From contig OY754336.1 in NCBI GenBank assembly GCA_963573305.1, forward strand, positions 682,001 through 746,000: a DNA stretch of 64,000 nt, given 5' to 3'. How positions within the stretch are numbered: position 1 is the stretch's first letter; each line of letters begins with the position of its first letter. Of the stretch, positions 43,303 through 56,270 are shown in pieces. The DNA comes from Pyrrhosoma nymphula (Eukaryota > Arthropoda > Insecta > Odonata > Coenagrionidae). A program made the position numbers and the translations under genes. The notes under the pieces are model-generated. The model was not told where the DNA came from and did not search any database. It saw only the letters and a program-made list of their open reading frames with translations.

Positions 43303-46140
43303 TGATGCAGTGGTTCCACCGAGTAACGCCGAAAAGTATTGAGTTTAACAACGTCACGATTTACCACCGTCTTCTGTTTCCATCCGGTGCTGCCGCTGCT
43401 GGGTAAAGGGGGTCTGCGAGTGATGCACACCTCTGCGCCAAAACAACGCAAAAACAGATGCATATAACCGTAGGATATCACAGGGCGGGGCCCTGTGCGA
43501 TGACATTGAGTTCACACGCGAGTAAATGGATGACGGGAAAGGGATGGGAGCTTGCGCGAGAGTGGGTCCGGAAGAGTGTTGTCATTCGGGCCTCTCAACG
43601 TGGAAGCTGCGGCTCTCAAACGGGAAATCGAATGGGAAATCCAGGCATCGGGTCCACATTCCGCATGAGATGCCGCCAATACCTCTAACGCCTCTGAACT
43701 CTTGGCCGAAAAAGCCCCTGGACCGCACCCCCATCCTATCTCCGCATTGCCCTCCCACAATCCAACGACCCCCCTCTCTCCCCACCAACCGATCCTGTCA
43801 CCGAGACTTAACTTTCCCTTTCCCCGTCGGCCGGACTGGCGACTACCGAGCTCCCGACAAAACGATGTCCATCTGCATTCCTCCGTCCGGTCGGGTGAGC
43901 GGCAGGGGTTGCCGGATGCACTGCCGTGCATACGCTACCTCACAGCTTGATTGCCACACCCCTTAGCTGGAAGGGCGGAATCCAGAGAAATAATGGCTTC
44001 CAGGCAAGAGAGATATTCCAGGGTAGGGAGCTATTACAATCATTTCGACTGCATGTTGTTTCCTTGATGTCGAAGACAAAAAGTTCTAATAGACTCGGAA
44101 CGATCGTTGAACTTAGAAGATGGCAATTCCCACTTGATTATGCCGAAATACAATGAATCCATGGCGGTAATTAATAAAGTTATCCGTGAAAACTGCAGTG
44201 TTTTAATTCAACGTTCATTTCCAACATGAAATATTTCCACTAAGGGACGCATTAGACAGTCAATCTTCAGGATCTAAAAAGTTATCCTGAGATTCATCAA
44301 GGTGACTGAATCATTCAATGCTGTAGTTACTCCTTCCACTTAGAGGTGACCTACAAATTAAACACCGGACTATTGTTCATATGGATGGACGGCATTAAAC
44401 TGTAAAATCACAGAATAAAGGAAGAAGAGTAATTCTATTTTAAACTAACTGATTTTCAAACACATACATTGCCTCACCATCATGCATTTCAACGAAATAT
44501 GGTATTTGGTTAGAGACAAATTTTTTTGACTCACAATCCTAAGTCTGCACTCACAAAAAATGCCCCTGAAACAGGCAAATTTCAACTCTGATAACTCTGA
44601 AGAATATTTTGCCCCCATTTTCACAAGCTCCACCAGAGGATTGTTTTACAGCACAGAACAGACGTAAATAAAGCGTGAATGGAAAGCAAAACGTTGGTAC
44701 TTGAAATTTCTGTACTTGAAAATGGGTTTCATGCGAGGATAATGCATTTTTACTGCCCTGAGAAAAACTTAAAGAATTCCTTTTTTTATTTAGGTTATAA
44801 GGAAAAAACGAGTGACCCTGAAAAAAAGGCCATTTTTTCCTATCCATAGCTCTCATTTGTAATAGGGCATGAATAATAAAAGAAGTAAGTCAAAGTACTT
44901 AAAAGTCAAAATCCACAGTGCTCCAGTATTATCAGCACAATGCAAAATATATTTCAACTTCACACACTGCCACGGCTCTTTCCTGAAATCCAAGAACAGA
45001 AAGATCGCAGTACACCTAGAGGACATTTCGATTGAATGCTTTTCCATCTGTTTCTCTCCGGTATCCACGAAATTTCCAAGGGATGCTTATAAAATGAGTA
45101 TTGCGGCGCAACCTGAAATGAAAACTGAGAGCTCTTAGTGGAGTGTAAATTGAGTTAACTCCCTTTAAAATGAAGAGGGGTCCACTCAATTGCGTACTCA
45201 GTCGGACGAACAGGTGCAGTTCATTAAGACAGAGGTATACATCATATATTCGCGGCATCGAGCACAACGAGTCAGGCAGAATGGAAAGACCCCGGTGTCC
45301 TGGATGCGGTCGCCAGGGCGACATCGGAGATGAAACGGAGCCGGTTGATTAACCCCATTGTTTATACGTGGCCGTCACCAATGCGAGCGCGTTGCATCAA
45401 TACAAAGAATAGCTGAGAGGGCAAAGGTGTTGAGGGTCGACGTATGGATTTGAAGGGAATACGGTGAACCTTCGGGGCAGCTTCTATTTAGTGACAGAAG
45501 AAAGAAAGGCACCATGTAAAGATCGAAAATCGAATTAAAATTTTCCTATGAATATTAGACTGCTTCATGATGGGCCGGTTGCAAAAAAAGATTTTCTTTC
45601 ACAGAAACGCATCCTTAAATGCTTATTCACCAATTGATTCTACGAGAATAAACATAATTAGATTAGCGGAACAATTAAAAAAATATTATACAAAGAGGCC
45701 ATGTTATCACGGCACTAGCCAGTTAAACTTCACAGAGTGATTTCGTTTAATTTCCTGGGCCCTGATTTCAAGCACTCAATCCTGTCTTTCAATTTAGTGA
45801 CATAGATTCATAAATGCACTGACACTTATGAAAAATTTGAGCTCTACTGATGAAAATGTTATAATCAAGCATCCTATGCCATATTGATTTTTTTAAATTC
45901 ATGAACGTATAAAATAAGGACAGATAATGCTACGAATCCAAATGTTCCGAATAGAATTCAAAACGTACCGACGTCAGTTACATGTCAGTCATTCACAAGT
46001 AATTCTCAACATGAGTTTTATCAGGTTTTATTTACAAAGATTCATCTTTATTAACTTTAAGTGAAGTGTTGTAAAGGTATTTTCAGCTTTAAATGTGGAA
46101 ATTCAGGTAATTCTACGATGAAGACAGAATATTATATACG
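43303..46140. other. Unassigned DNA
   Basis: No gene is supported. A GC-richer stretch at 43,450-43,960 gives overlapping frames of 139-146 codons on opposite strands without domains. The rest is AT-rich. Confidence 0.45.
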
Positions 46141-46148
46141 GGATACGG

Positions 46149-46184
46149 TTAAGGCGAATGATTTTTCCTCTGTGGAACATCGCA
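46149..46184 (+). repeat. Foldback retroposon fragment (right arm)
   Basis: GTTAAGGCGAATGATTTTTC then CTCTGTGGAACATCGCA: the arm of the 55.4 kb element with one change in ATATCGCA. No tail or partner arm is found, and the sequence beyond it differs from the family tail. Confidence 0.65.
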
Positions 46185-46220
46185 ATGATATCAAAATATG
46201 ATCATCTATCCCATTCAATA

Positions 46221-46564
46221 CAGTAGAGTGTCAGTTATCCGACCTCCGGTTATCCGACCTTCCGTGTTATCCGACCGTCCCCGTGCACTTTTTCACCCAT
46301 TTTTAAACATGGTTTCGTAGTTCACTGTACGGTAAGTACCTTCTATACAACATATTAATTACTTTGCCGTAAGTGCAGTCTTTCATACTACTACTTGTAC
46401 GTCATATAAAGTTAAGTAAGACACATGTATTTGAAAAGTTTTCAATGTGCAAATTAAATTTAACATTTTCTTTACATTGTTTTTATTATTTTCGCGCTAT
46501 CCGACCTTCTCACTTATCCGACCTTGCCGCGGCCGGTTTAGGTCGGATAATCGAGACTCTACTG
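46221..46564 (+). mobile_element. Pogo/Tigger-type MITE, 344 bp
   Basis: Inverted ends CAGTAGAGTGTCAGTTATCC and, at the right, their complement (GGATAATCGAGACTCTACTG) match the CAGTAGAGTCTCGATTATCCGACC pattern typical of pogo/Tigger elements. They are flanked by TA at 46,219-46,220 and 46,565-46,566. The motif TTATCCGACC or TATCCGACC recurs three times near the left end and twice near the right in the same orientation, plus the inverted end. No transposase frame is present, so it is non-autonomous. Confidence 0.9.
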
Positions 46565-46566
46565 TA

Positions 46567-49500
46567 CCACCTCCACTGTATTCGATGAAAATATATTTTT
46601 CATTTTCATTCACAACTGAATTTGGCCCCAAAATTCACGAAAGAACGACGATGGGTTTTTTAGAATTTGGTAATAATTTTCCTTAAACCCACACCAAATC
46701 ATGACGCATTGGTAATATTATAAACCAACGATAGCCTCACAGTAAAGGCGAGTTAGTGGAAATAAAACAATTTACGTTATAGTCATAACGAATGCAAAGT
46801 TTCACGTCGCAAGGAGTACCCGAATTCTATTTCTTGCGCAAGTTATATTTTTAATAGCACTTTGAAACAAATTTTAAGAGCTTTTTAACCATAATGAACG
46901 TATCTGGACACATGATACGGGAATAATGGATCATTTCTTTAAGGGTCCATGGTGGGTTGCAAGTACACTCTGGATTCTTCCCAAATTCGTCCATACTTAA
47001 TTGCTTAAGCTTCCGCGTTCCGAGCTTAATCGAGTAAAAGGAGGAACTAAAAGGCAAACGTTCGAGAGCAGCTATTTATCAAGTCGCACAGAGATAACCC
47101 CTAAGAAAAAGATCAGTAAATGGCAACCCCTACTCTTTCACGCCCCTCATTACCCTCGACATGCTCCCCAACCCCTGTTGTTTTGCTCACCCCTTCCTCT
47201 CCCACAACCTCGTATGTCCGCGAGCAAAAACGCCACGGGAGACGGGACGCGACAAAAAGCCAAGACCTTTCGTGGCAAAAGCAGGACCGAACACAATCGA
47301 AACAGATGAAAGACAGGGCCTGCGAGTCATATGAATTGGAAAAAGAGGAATACGAGAGTTTTACAACTCCGGCTGTCAACCTTCCCCTCTCCCTCAAAAG
47401 AGCGCGTTCTCCTCCACACTCGGTCCCCATTCATTTTCTTGAATTGGAAACATTTCTTTCCTTATCTAGGGAGGCTTTCTCAAGGATTCCAGGCAGGGTG
47501 AGAAGGGAGGACGCAAAAGAGGACTTAGATATTCGAGACGAGAAACCGGAAGATAGCGGAAGGGCAGCCGGTGTGAGAGGGGTGGTGAGACCCAACCCGA
47601 CATCGGTACTGCCGAAGGCATGCACGCAATGTCTTCCTTTCCGAATATGAATCACAGCGATTATATTGACTTTTCTACCACCCAGGACTAGACACGCTTT
47701 GCCATCCAACTTTCCTCAAAGTCTTTCTCTAAGCGGTTAATTTCCGTATGGATTCGTAAAGACAGCGTCGCATCATTCATGAAATATAGACGAGGAACGA
47801 ATGACCACGAAACAAAGCGGAAAAAAATGTTCTATACAATTACATGCGAACCTTTTTCATGATCAACAAGTTCAACACCGATTTTCACTTAATAATTAGT
47901 AGCTAAGGAAGCCGAACATTAAGGTGATACACCAGCGAAGGCTTTCACAAGGAACGATGATTAAACCCATGCGGATGGGAAACTAGACGTGTACAAAGAA
48001 TACTTTGATTTCATATCCATTACCAAGGATCTATAAAATGTGAACAACGAGCTAATAAACACATGATTATAAAGGTTCCGACTTCATGTTCGAATCTAAA
48101 GCTTTAAAACCCTTAAAAATTCGAAAAACGTGGATGCAGATATTGAGAGTCTGACAGTAACATAGAATATAAGGTGAATGTCCTTATGTATGAAAGGCAA
48201 CGATTCTGAAACGAGAAAAATATCGAAGAGTTTTTTATATAGTGAACAATTAACATTAAAACAATTTATTTTAATTTTATAGTATTACAAGCTGAAAATT
48301 CTGCAGACACAGACTAAAATATTGGCGAAATAGCCAAAACGGAATTAAATAAATAGAAATAAACATGATGTTTTTTATTGTTAATTAAAGCAATATACGT
48401 AACTAATGGTAAAATATATATATCATCTAAATGTCCGAGATTTTATTGTAAAATACAACATTTTGGTGAAGCAGGGGGAGATATTACTATGACGTTTTCC
48501 TGTGTATATTTTGAAAAATGCATACATCCGCGCCATGTGTCAGTTAGTGGAGAACGTATATGAAAGCTCGCTTGCCATCTATTGGCGTACATCTGAATCA
48601 CTACGCCTAGCAACTGAATCATACGTAAGTACGCGTAGCTTTTTATTAGTATATTAATTTTAGTTTATTTTAGATTTTATCTTTGTCTGCAATCCAAGCT
48701 AATTTTCCCAAGCAATATAGAGATCCACAACACATTTGCATTGCACACTGTGCGAATGTTAATTATTGAGGTCACACATAGATCATCTATCCGCAATTTC
48801 TCATGAAGCCATTTAGGGAAATTATTATTAGTTGCATTACTGTTTTAAGAGCGATTGTGACTAAATTAGCAAAAAATAAGAAGCAGGCTGGGACAATCAT
48901 TTCACGGGCAAAATTATAGAGATGGACGTTTTTGTTATGCACGCATCGCCTTAAATTCCAGCGTGTTCAAGAATCATTAATATTTCAATGAATAGAAACC
49001 TTTCATTTGCCAGCGGTTCCCTAATGATTTCATTAACTAAAGTCGCATTTCTAAAAAAGACTTCCTTAGACTATACGGTACCAGAAAATTCATTTAAATA
49101 TTTTTTCGCAAGAAATACATCAAAGTTCTCATATCAGCCTTGGTTCATAATCTCCTCGGAAAAAAACGTTCATTTTCCGGAAAACTTGGCAACTAAAATA
49201 AGTATTGACGCAATGGCAAAAAATTGAACCCACATAAATCAAGATGTTAATGTACGAGTACCGATCAAGTTTTCATTTCATTGGTAAAGGTAAGCACACA
49301 AAAAGACAAATAAATCCTCCAGGATAAAGTCAACGGAAGAGCCAGGCAACGTTGTAAATTTGTTCCCTTGCTCCCACCGGCCGAGTAGTGTCCAAAGGGG
49401 GTAGAAAAAAATGAATTTGAGGGAAAGAGCCTGAGTTAGTGAGGATGCAGCAATCTCGCTTTGAGAGTCGCTCGCGGGGATCTTCCAATTAATGGTGTGC

Positions 49501-49989
49501 TCTTGAGCCATCTCTGCGCATCACAAAATTTGCGCGCCCATTAAAGACGATCTCCGCAGGCGAAGCACAGGATAGCGAGATTGGACCGGCGCGGGCGTAG
49601 GATGAATACAAGCCAAAGTGTCGTCGCTGCGAAGCAGCTTATAATTTCAGGGGGCGTCTTTTTTATTAGACTTTTTCCCTATATCATTTTGTTGGCCTCC
49701 ACACCTTGCGTGATATTTAATTACTATACGAGTCCACTATCTGGTCTTCTGTATTTATCATCCATTTTTGCTTTTTTAGTGGATACATCTACTACTTCCT
49801 TCACATCGCTTTCTTTGTGTTTCTTTATATATGTCTCTGTTAAGTTTTTTATAACCAGCCTCATTGGCTTAATGCCTGCCAAGTCATTGCATTGCTCGCA
49901 AATGAAATTGCATTGCTCGTCCGTCTCTTGATTTTAAGCGTAGAGCGGATGCACTTTCCTTCACTTATTTCCAATCTATGCAATAAACT
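46567..49989. other. Unassigned DNA
   Basis: No recognised gene. The largest frame (47,120-47,650 +, 176 codons) is Ser/Arg/Pro/Glu-rich without a domain and overlaps other frames; I cannot separate it from chance. The 116-codon frame at 49,581-49,931 (+) is antisense to the presumed 3' side of the LINE fragment that follows. The remainder is AT-rich. Confidence 0.45.
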
Positions 49990-50527
49990 ATTGCGTCATA
50001 AGTCCTTTACCCAAGAGGCCCCCCCATGCGGGGACGGCATATAGGATTGTGGGCCTGATGAATATGCCATATATTTTTGCCTATATTTCAGGTGGGGTTG
50101 TCGAGTTTTTCAAAATTGGCGAGAGTGTTGCCCTCGTAGCAAACGCCTTGCCCGTTATTTTTGCGATGTGGCTTCGCATTGTCAGTTTCTCATCGATGAC
50201 AACTCCTAAATAGTTGGCCTGGGTTTGCCACTCGATATGTTGTTCGCATATTCTAAGGCAGCTGCCTCTCTCAATTTGTGCTCTTGGGCGTAAAAATATT
50301 ATTGCCTGTGTCTTGTTTGCATTTAACTCCAATCTCCACTTTCGGTACCATTTAACGGCGTCATCTAGGGCATCTTGGGCATAGATTTTAGCCATAGTCA
50401 ATTTTCGGCTTTTGGCGAGCAATACTACACCGTCTGCATATAGGGCCATCTCATGAATACAAGCACACGAGAGTGAAAGAGATTTACTCCTCGCAGGGGA
50501 TCGGACGGCGATGTGATTGACCAACAC
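49990..50527 (-). pseudogene. Jockey-like LINE reverse transcriptase fragment
   Basis: On the minus strand the frame 50,081-50,527 contains LYADGVVLLAKS, where the catalytic pair is YADG instead of YADD, then LNANKTQAIIF and NYLGVVIDEKLTMRSHIAKI, the order seen in Jockey-clade RTs. Conserved sequence continues past a frame change into TILYAVPAWGG at about 50,030-50,060. Endonuclease and the RT N-terminal part are missing. The lost Asp and the frame change make it inactive. Confidence 0.8.
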
Positions 50528-50675
50528 GGACAGAACCTCATTTACAATACGTCGCCATTATTTGGAATTCTCACGAGGTAGACTTATAAACCGAATTAGA
50601 ACGTGTGCAGTGCAGACCGGCATGATATGAAAATGGTCGCTACGATAATATAATTGGAGTAATAAGACTACAATA

Positions 50676-51300
50676 TATGGATGGAGAAAGAAAAATTAAA
50701 ACAAGTAAGCTCTTTCAAGTACCTGGGAAGTATAGTTACACAGAGTGGCGACTGTACTGAAGAAATTAAAAGCAGAATTGGGCAAGGAAAAGTAGCATTT
50801 AGCAAGATTAAGGAACTGGTGACAGCAAGGAACATCAAGATGGATATTAGGAAAAGATTTGCAAAATGCTTTATATGGAGCATTGTGTTGTATAGATGCG
50901 AAACGTGGACGTTGAAGAAGAGAGAAAAAAAGTACTTAGAAAGCTTTGAAATGTGGATATGGCGACGAATGGAGAAGATTGGATGGAAAGATAAGATCAC
51001 CAATGAAGAAGTGCTGAGGAGGATTGGAGAAGAAAGAAGTATTTTAAGAGAAATTAAAAAGAGAAAGGCAAAATGGATTGGACATATTTTAAGGAATAAC
51101 ACCCTACAGAAATCAATAATAGAAGGGAAGAGAGGAAGAGGAAGGAGGAGGTACGGAATGAGAGGGATATAAAAGAAGGAAGGAGTTATGCGGAGATGAA
51201 GAGAGAGGCCCAGGACAGAAGAATGTGGAGACAACGCTACCGTTGAAACCTGTCTGCGGACAGATGCACCAATGATGATGAAGACTACAACAACAACGAC
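50676..51300 (+). pseudogene. LINE 3'-end fragment (RT C-terminal region)
   Basis: The plus-strand frame 50,681-51,172 begins inside an RT (SSFKYLGSIVTQSGDCTEEI) and continues through WSIVLYRCETWTLKKREKK, EMWIWRRMEKIGWKDKITNEE and KWIGHILRNN. Related in layout to the LINE at 35.4-36.2 kb but clearly a different family (different 3' end, ACAACAACGACAG). The 5' end is truncated at about 50,676, which is common for LINE insertions. The minus-strand 188-codon frame over it is antisense noise. Confidence 0.82.
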
Positions 51301-54300
51301 AGGTATAATGTTTCAGACTTAATGCTAAAATTTAGACGAGATATTTTCAGGAAATTCGAAGTTGACCTTTTTCCAAAGACGCAAAAAATACTACGAACCC
51401 CGATATACTACGGTCAATTACATCGTGAGCATAAAGTTGATTAATTAAGACTGCCGAACTGACAGATTTAAGGTGATTTCTCGCGCGAATAATTAAGAGA
51501 CAGTAAATGCTGTCATTAAGACTGGATTAATAGGTTGTTCGGTGTATAGATTAGATAGCTGCATTGCCACGCCTTGCATTGCATTTACACGCCTTTTATT
51601 TAATATTTATACATTTAATAAACTTTTTACATTTTAATCGTTATTTTCAAGTTCAATTTCTGTATAAAACCCGCATATCTGCTGTACTTTCAAATGTATT
51701 TAACATTCACGTACGCATTAGCTTAATATGCAATATATATTATGCAATATTATATGCAATTATATAAATGCAATTCCTGCAGCTTACATGAAATCATGAG
51801 CAACGCTTCAACGCAGTACTTATGAGAAACTTAAACGGAAGCATATATGTGTAGTGAATGATTTGGTGAACGCCCACCCCATGCTAAACATCTTCGAGGC
51901 GCCTAGTAGGGTTCCTTTCGGATGCATACATGCAGGGGGACGTGTCTAGAAAAGGATGAAATGAAAGGTGGCTCTTTTAAATTAATTTCACAAACTTTTT
52001 GTCCCCCTTTCACATGCAACCGTTGCACCGGAACTCACACCTTGATATAATTCCGAGGCATGAATAAGTATTTATTCGAGATAACCCTAAAACAAGGAGG
52101 AAGAATCTTGAAAATGTTCAGCAAAAGAAAAATTCCAAAATGATTTCCACGCCATTAGGAGATTCTTGCTTCCATGTAACAATTTAAAACCAAATTCCAG
52201 GCCTAAAAGAATACAATACCAGCCATAAAATCTTCTTTAAGTCAGCTTTAAATTAACATCCGATGAAAATTCGCTGGCTGTAATGTCTCTTTACAGGAAG
52301 GCGATTCCACGATTTAAAAAAATACCAGTTGAGTGCACTGAGTATTAGTATGACCTCAACGAAAATATAGACCTGATTAAGCATACTTCGTGGATATCTA
52401 CGTTCCACGGTCCTGGATGGATCGAATGAAGATGATTCTGGAGACTGTTCTTCCAGCTGTTGTTTTCTGATCTTCACTCCAGAATGCCTGGCTGGATAAA
52501 ATATTCTCTTCCAATGGAGACCTTTCTCATTCCTGGTTTTTCCTCCGCAGAATATCATTCCCAGGCTCCCTTGGCAAAAGTCCCAGCATGACCCTGCCTC
52601 CAATATTTCTCCATCCCATCTCCGCCTCGTCCCCGGCGGCCGAATTCTCCGAATCCGTCGATATCTCTCTCCTTTCCGCACCCGAACTCACGCTTCTGGG
52701 TGTGACCAGATGACAGCGCTTATATATCATCCCGACGAGAAAGGAAACGCCGCGCCACCGGATGGCTTTCGCATGTCATTGAAGCTAAAGAAGTTCCCAG
52801 TGATACCGTCGCTGTCTTCTTCCAGACCAATGCCTACTTTAAATACGAATGTCGCACGATATGGGTCAAGTTGAATGTCGAAAAGAAAGCTCAAATTAGT
52901 GTCATTTGGCTATTAACACTTCCAAGGCATTTAACTCACTTAATATGTGAGAACTCACAAAGTAAGACTTTGTAAGTCTTACTTTGTGTGTAAGTCTTAC
53001 TTTATGTAAGTCTCACTTATGTCTTAATATGTCTTTTACTAAGCATTCAAAGTTTTAATCCCAGTTCACGCTAATTGCACTGAAAGCATTGCAAAATTTC
53101 ATGACTTCGGTTAACAGTTTCAATACTAGTTACTGGTTTCAGACACTAGATTACAATTAAACACACCGGGCCAATCAATATGGGTGGCTTGGGCTCATGA
53201 CTTAATGGCTTAAAGTACAAGTGGAAAGTAAATTAAAAGTCCCCCAGTTTGAAATATTATGCATTTCCACACAAAAAGTCTCACGGAGTTTCATAAGGGC
53301 AGAGAATTCAAAATCTATTAGTATGGATTGAAAAGGATGAATTCTACTCAGGGAGATGAACGTTGCGTCATTCGTTAAATTACGTTAACGCCCAGCTGTC
53401 AACCATGGACAAGAAAGAACAGACCCTCACCCGTCACCTTGTTCGCGTGAAAAATACGAAACCGCTGATGGGTTTAGGCTGATGATTTCTCATGAGATCA
53501 AAATAAATGGTATTCAATTATTATAACGAAAAGTAAAACTCCAATTTTAATTAATGTAACGGCCTCCAGCTGAATCACACCAAATAATAATAAGGGCATG
53601 AATACAAATGTGCCTAACTCTTAAATCTCCACTGGAATGCTGTCTTACAGACAAAAATAACAAGACCGTACAGACAACACCATCTGCAAAATAAACACTA
53701 AGAAACGATAATACTAACAGTGATATTTTCAACTATTTCACTTGCATTACAAAAATCCACTAAAACAAATATCATATCTGATAAGTAACCGATATCTCAA
53801 ATACGAACTCTGAAATAAATTAATGATTCAGCCGAGTTCTTTATTAATTCTTTATCTTCAACATTAAAATAATGAGAGTGACAATTATTCATGACCAAAG
53901 AAGCCATCGTCCATTTAATTCCACTCATCTTTTCCATTAATAATGATTGCTGGTGCCTCTCATCTTAAAAATAAACCCTTATGCTTAAATATACAACTAA
54001 GCTCTTACCGTTTCCTGATTTTCATCTACTTGGTCGCGTCATTTTTTTCGCTTTTAATCCTCATAACTATAAATAACGTATGCTGTGGTTACATATACTT
54101 ACATTAATGCCATTTGCACTGATTAGGGCCCACCCGGGCGTAGGAAATATAATACACATCCAGCAGATGTTTACATTGGTAACTTAGGCTTTACATGATT
54201 TACTTAACATGACCTCTAGTCATAATAGTAACTATTAAGTACTGCTAGATATAGCTGCCCTCTACGAATAACAATTTTCTTCATTTTGCAAGGCAGAATG

Positions 54301-55388
54301 AACAATAATGCCAACTAATAGTCGCATACTTTAGTAGATTCACTCGCAACTGCGCGAGTGAAGACAAATTACATGTCTCACCTCTGTACTCGCCCCACAC
54401 GAAAAGTATCACTGACAACGGCAAACTGTCTTAGGAACAGATAGGTAAGATAAAAAATAAGCTAATCATTCTCAAAATATATATTTTTATTGATTACCAA
54501 CCTTATTATATCCCGAACAGCCACGAGAAGAACATTTTACGAAAATTTCCATCAATTATGGCTGTAATCTGCTAAAAAAAGCCAGAACTAACACGAAACA
54601 CCTTCATTTTATAAATACATTGAATTCCCAGAAAAATTTCGCTTTTTTCAGTTTTCGCATAACAATTTTATTCTAAATGCTAGAAAAGTATTTAATGCTC
54701 GACCGAGAGAATTAATATATTTCTGATGCTTCGCCATCTCTCTCTTCGAAACCTGAGTAATTTCAAGTATAGGAGTCATTAATACTTCAAATGTAATAGT
54801 GGAATCTCATTAAAATAGCGTATATAATCACGATCACTGCCAGTACTAACTTTACCTCGTGAATTATCACAAGCGCAACGCCGACACCCCTTAAAATTGC
54901 ATCTCCGGGAAAAAATTGACAGAGAGTGACTGCATTACCGCCTTCAGCCTCGACGTTTTCGTTTCATCACCGACTTGATTTTATTTTCCATCTAAGGCGG
55001 CATAACTTAATTACGCCGAAGGTCCCAAGTGCACCATCTCCAACACCACCACCACCACTGCTGGGCTTCTCTCCTTTAGGCAGCGCATTTTGCACCACTC
55101 TCTCGAAGTGCTAATGTAATATTCGCAGTCGCTGACGGGTTCTCGTTCTCCCAGTCCCAACGTGTCTTTCAATGAGGATTAGGATAGCTTCCTCCTCCTC
55201 CGTGATTTTCGGCTAATGCGATCCAGTCTGAAGGAAATCGTTCAAACCTTCTTCAAACCCTCATCTCTCTCACTTCCCACTTTACGGCCACATCAACTGG
55301 TCGTTCCATCGCCTCTCCCCCTCATCCCTCCCTCACAGATGTCCCATCCCACACAGCAAACGCCCTACGAGGTACACCAAGTTAAAAC
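51301..55388. other. Unassigned AT-rich DNA
   Basis: No gene or mobile element supported over about 4 kb, apart from the short inverted/tandem repeat at 52,956-53,030. The 142-codon frame at 52,253-52,681 (-) is unrecognised. Confidence 0.5.
52956..53030. repeat. Short palindrome embedded in a tandem run
   Basis: CACAAAGTAAGAC (52,956-52,968) and GTCTTACTTTGTG (52,976-52,988) are perfect 13-bp inverted arms with a 7-nt loop. The right arm is then repeated with changes (GTAAGTCTTACTTTATGTAA, then GTCTCACTT). Confidence 0.8.
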
Positions 55389-55693
55389 TTGAGCAGTAAA
55401 TGCGATATTCCACAGAGGAAAAATCATTCGCCTTCCCCGGGATTCGAACCCGGATCCCTCGATTTCGCGCCGAGTGCTTTAACCAGTTAAGCTACCGAGG
55501 CGTCCTTCTACCCTATGGATAATTTGGTGGCTTTATAGGAGCATGGTCGTCAGAACTGCTAGGCAAGTGTCAAATCCCGGTCAAGGCGAATGATTTTTCC
55601 TCTGTGGAATATCGCACTTATGTGCACTTGCGGGTGACTCCGTAAAGGTAACTACCGTGGCTAGTCCCGGTATCCTCAAAATTGAGCAGTAAA
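55389..55693 (+). mobile_element. Foldback retroposon with tRNA-like unit and 12-bp target duplication
   Basis: The element is 55,401-55,681, flanked by TTGAGCAGTAAA at 55,389-55,400 and 55,682-55,693. Perfect 34-bp arms lie at 55,401-55,434 and 55,583-55,616 (AAGGCGAATGATTTTTCCTC then TGTGGAATATCGCA on the right). Between them is a minus-strand tRNA-like unit. After the right arm comes a tail (CACTTGCGGGTGACTCCGTA ... GGCTAGTCCCGGTATCCTCAAA). The duplication length and A-rich end point to reverse-transcription-mediated insertion; the arms make it a foldback. I know no named family with this plan. Confidence 0.85.
55430..55501 (-). repeat. tRNA-like unit inside the foldback retroposon
   Basis: On the minus strand: A box TAGCTTAACTGG (55,483-55,494), an anticodon-arm-like stem CTCGG/TCGAG, B box GGTTCGAATCC (55,440-55,450), and a run of five T at 55,419-55,423 that could end pol III transcription. 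The acceptor stem pairs only in part (GCCT with AGGC) and the anticodon-loop base before the anticodon is not T, so it is a tRNA-derived unit and not a working tRNA gene. Confidence 0.8.
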
Positions 55694-56270
55694 GATCGGC
55701 ATGACATTTAAAAGGGCGTTTTGACAACTTTTATTGGTTTCTTCACCTCCTACTCTAATCATTATCATAATGGGAACATCTAGTTTTCCAATTAATTCGT
55801 ACTCCGCAATTGCAATTATCTCCAATGCAACGGAAGCTACAACAATCGCATAAAATAATTCCATTACTGCTGCCTCTATTTATTTTAATAACATCACCAC
55901 AAGTTATGTGATCCCATAATCTTCTACCAATAGTAAGTCACTGTACTACTAGACGAGTCAGTTTAACCATTTTTGCCCAACCACTTATGTGGTAAATACA
56001 AAGTCAATAGCTTTATCAGTCACATACAACGATATTCAACATTTCAAAAGCACATTTCAAAATCAGGTACGCCATTTAAAACAGCATGAGTCCTCCCAAG
56101 AACGCATAAAAGCTATCGATCCCCAAGATTACGTTTTACAATAGTAAAAAATGATTGATAAAATCTGACGTTAAATAACTAGAATGGGAATGACTCACAG
56201 AATTTGTTAAAATTAGGGTAAGTTCTCGACAGGTGTCGTAGATAGTAAACTAATTTGATAAATAAATTCT
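55694..56270. other. Unassigned AT-rich DNA
   Basis: Only short frames. No feature is recognised between two copies of the foldback retroposon. Confidence 0.5.

Noticed and set aside
47120..47650. 176-codon plus-strand frame
   Set aside because: Charged, low-complexity sequence without a domain, overlapped by other frames; evidence is insufficient for a gene call.
50668..51234. 188-codon minus-strand frame
   Set aside because: It is antisense to a clear LINE RT C-terminal region.
55430..55501. A genuine nuclear tRNA gene
   Set aside because: Both pol III boxes are good, but the acceptor stem pairs only in part, the anticodon loop is atypical, and it is embedded in a repeated foldback element.
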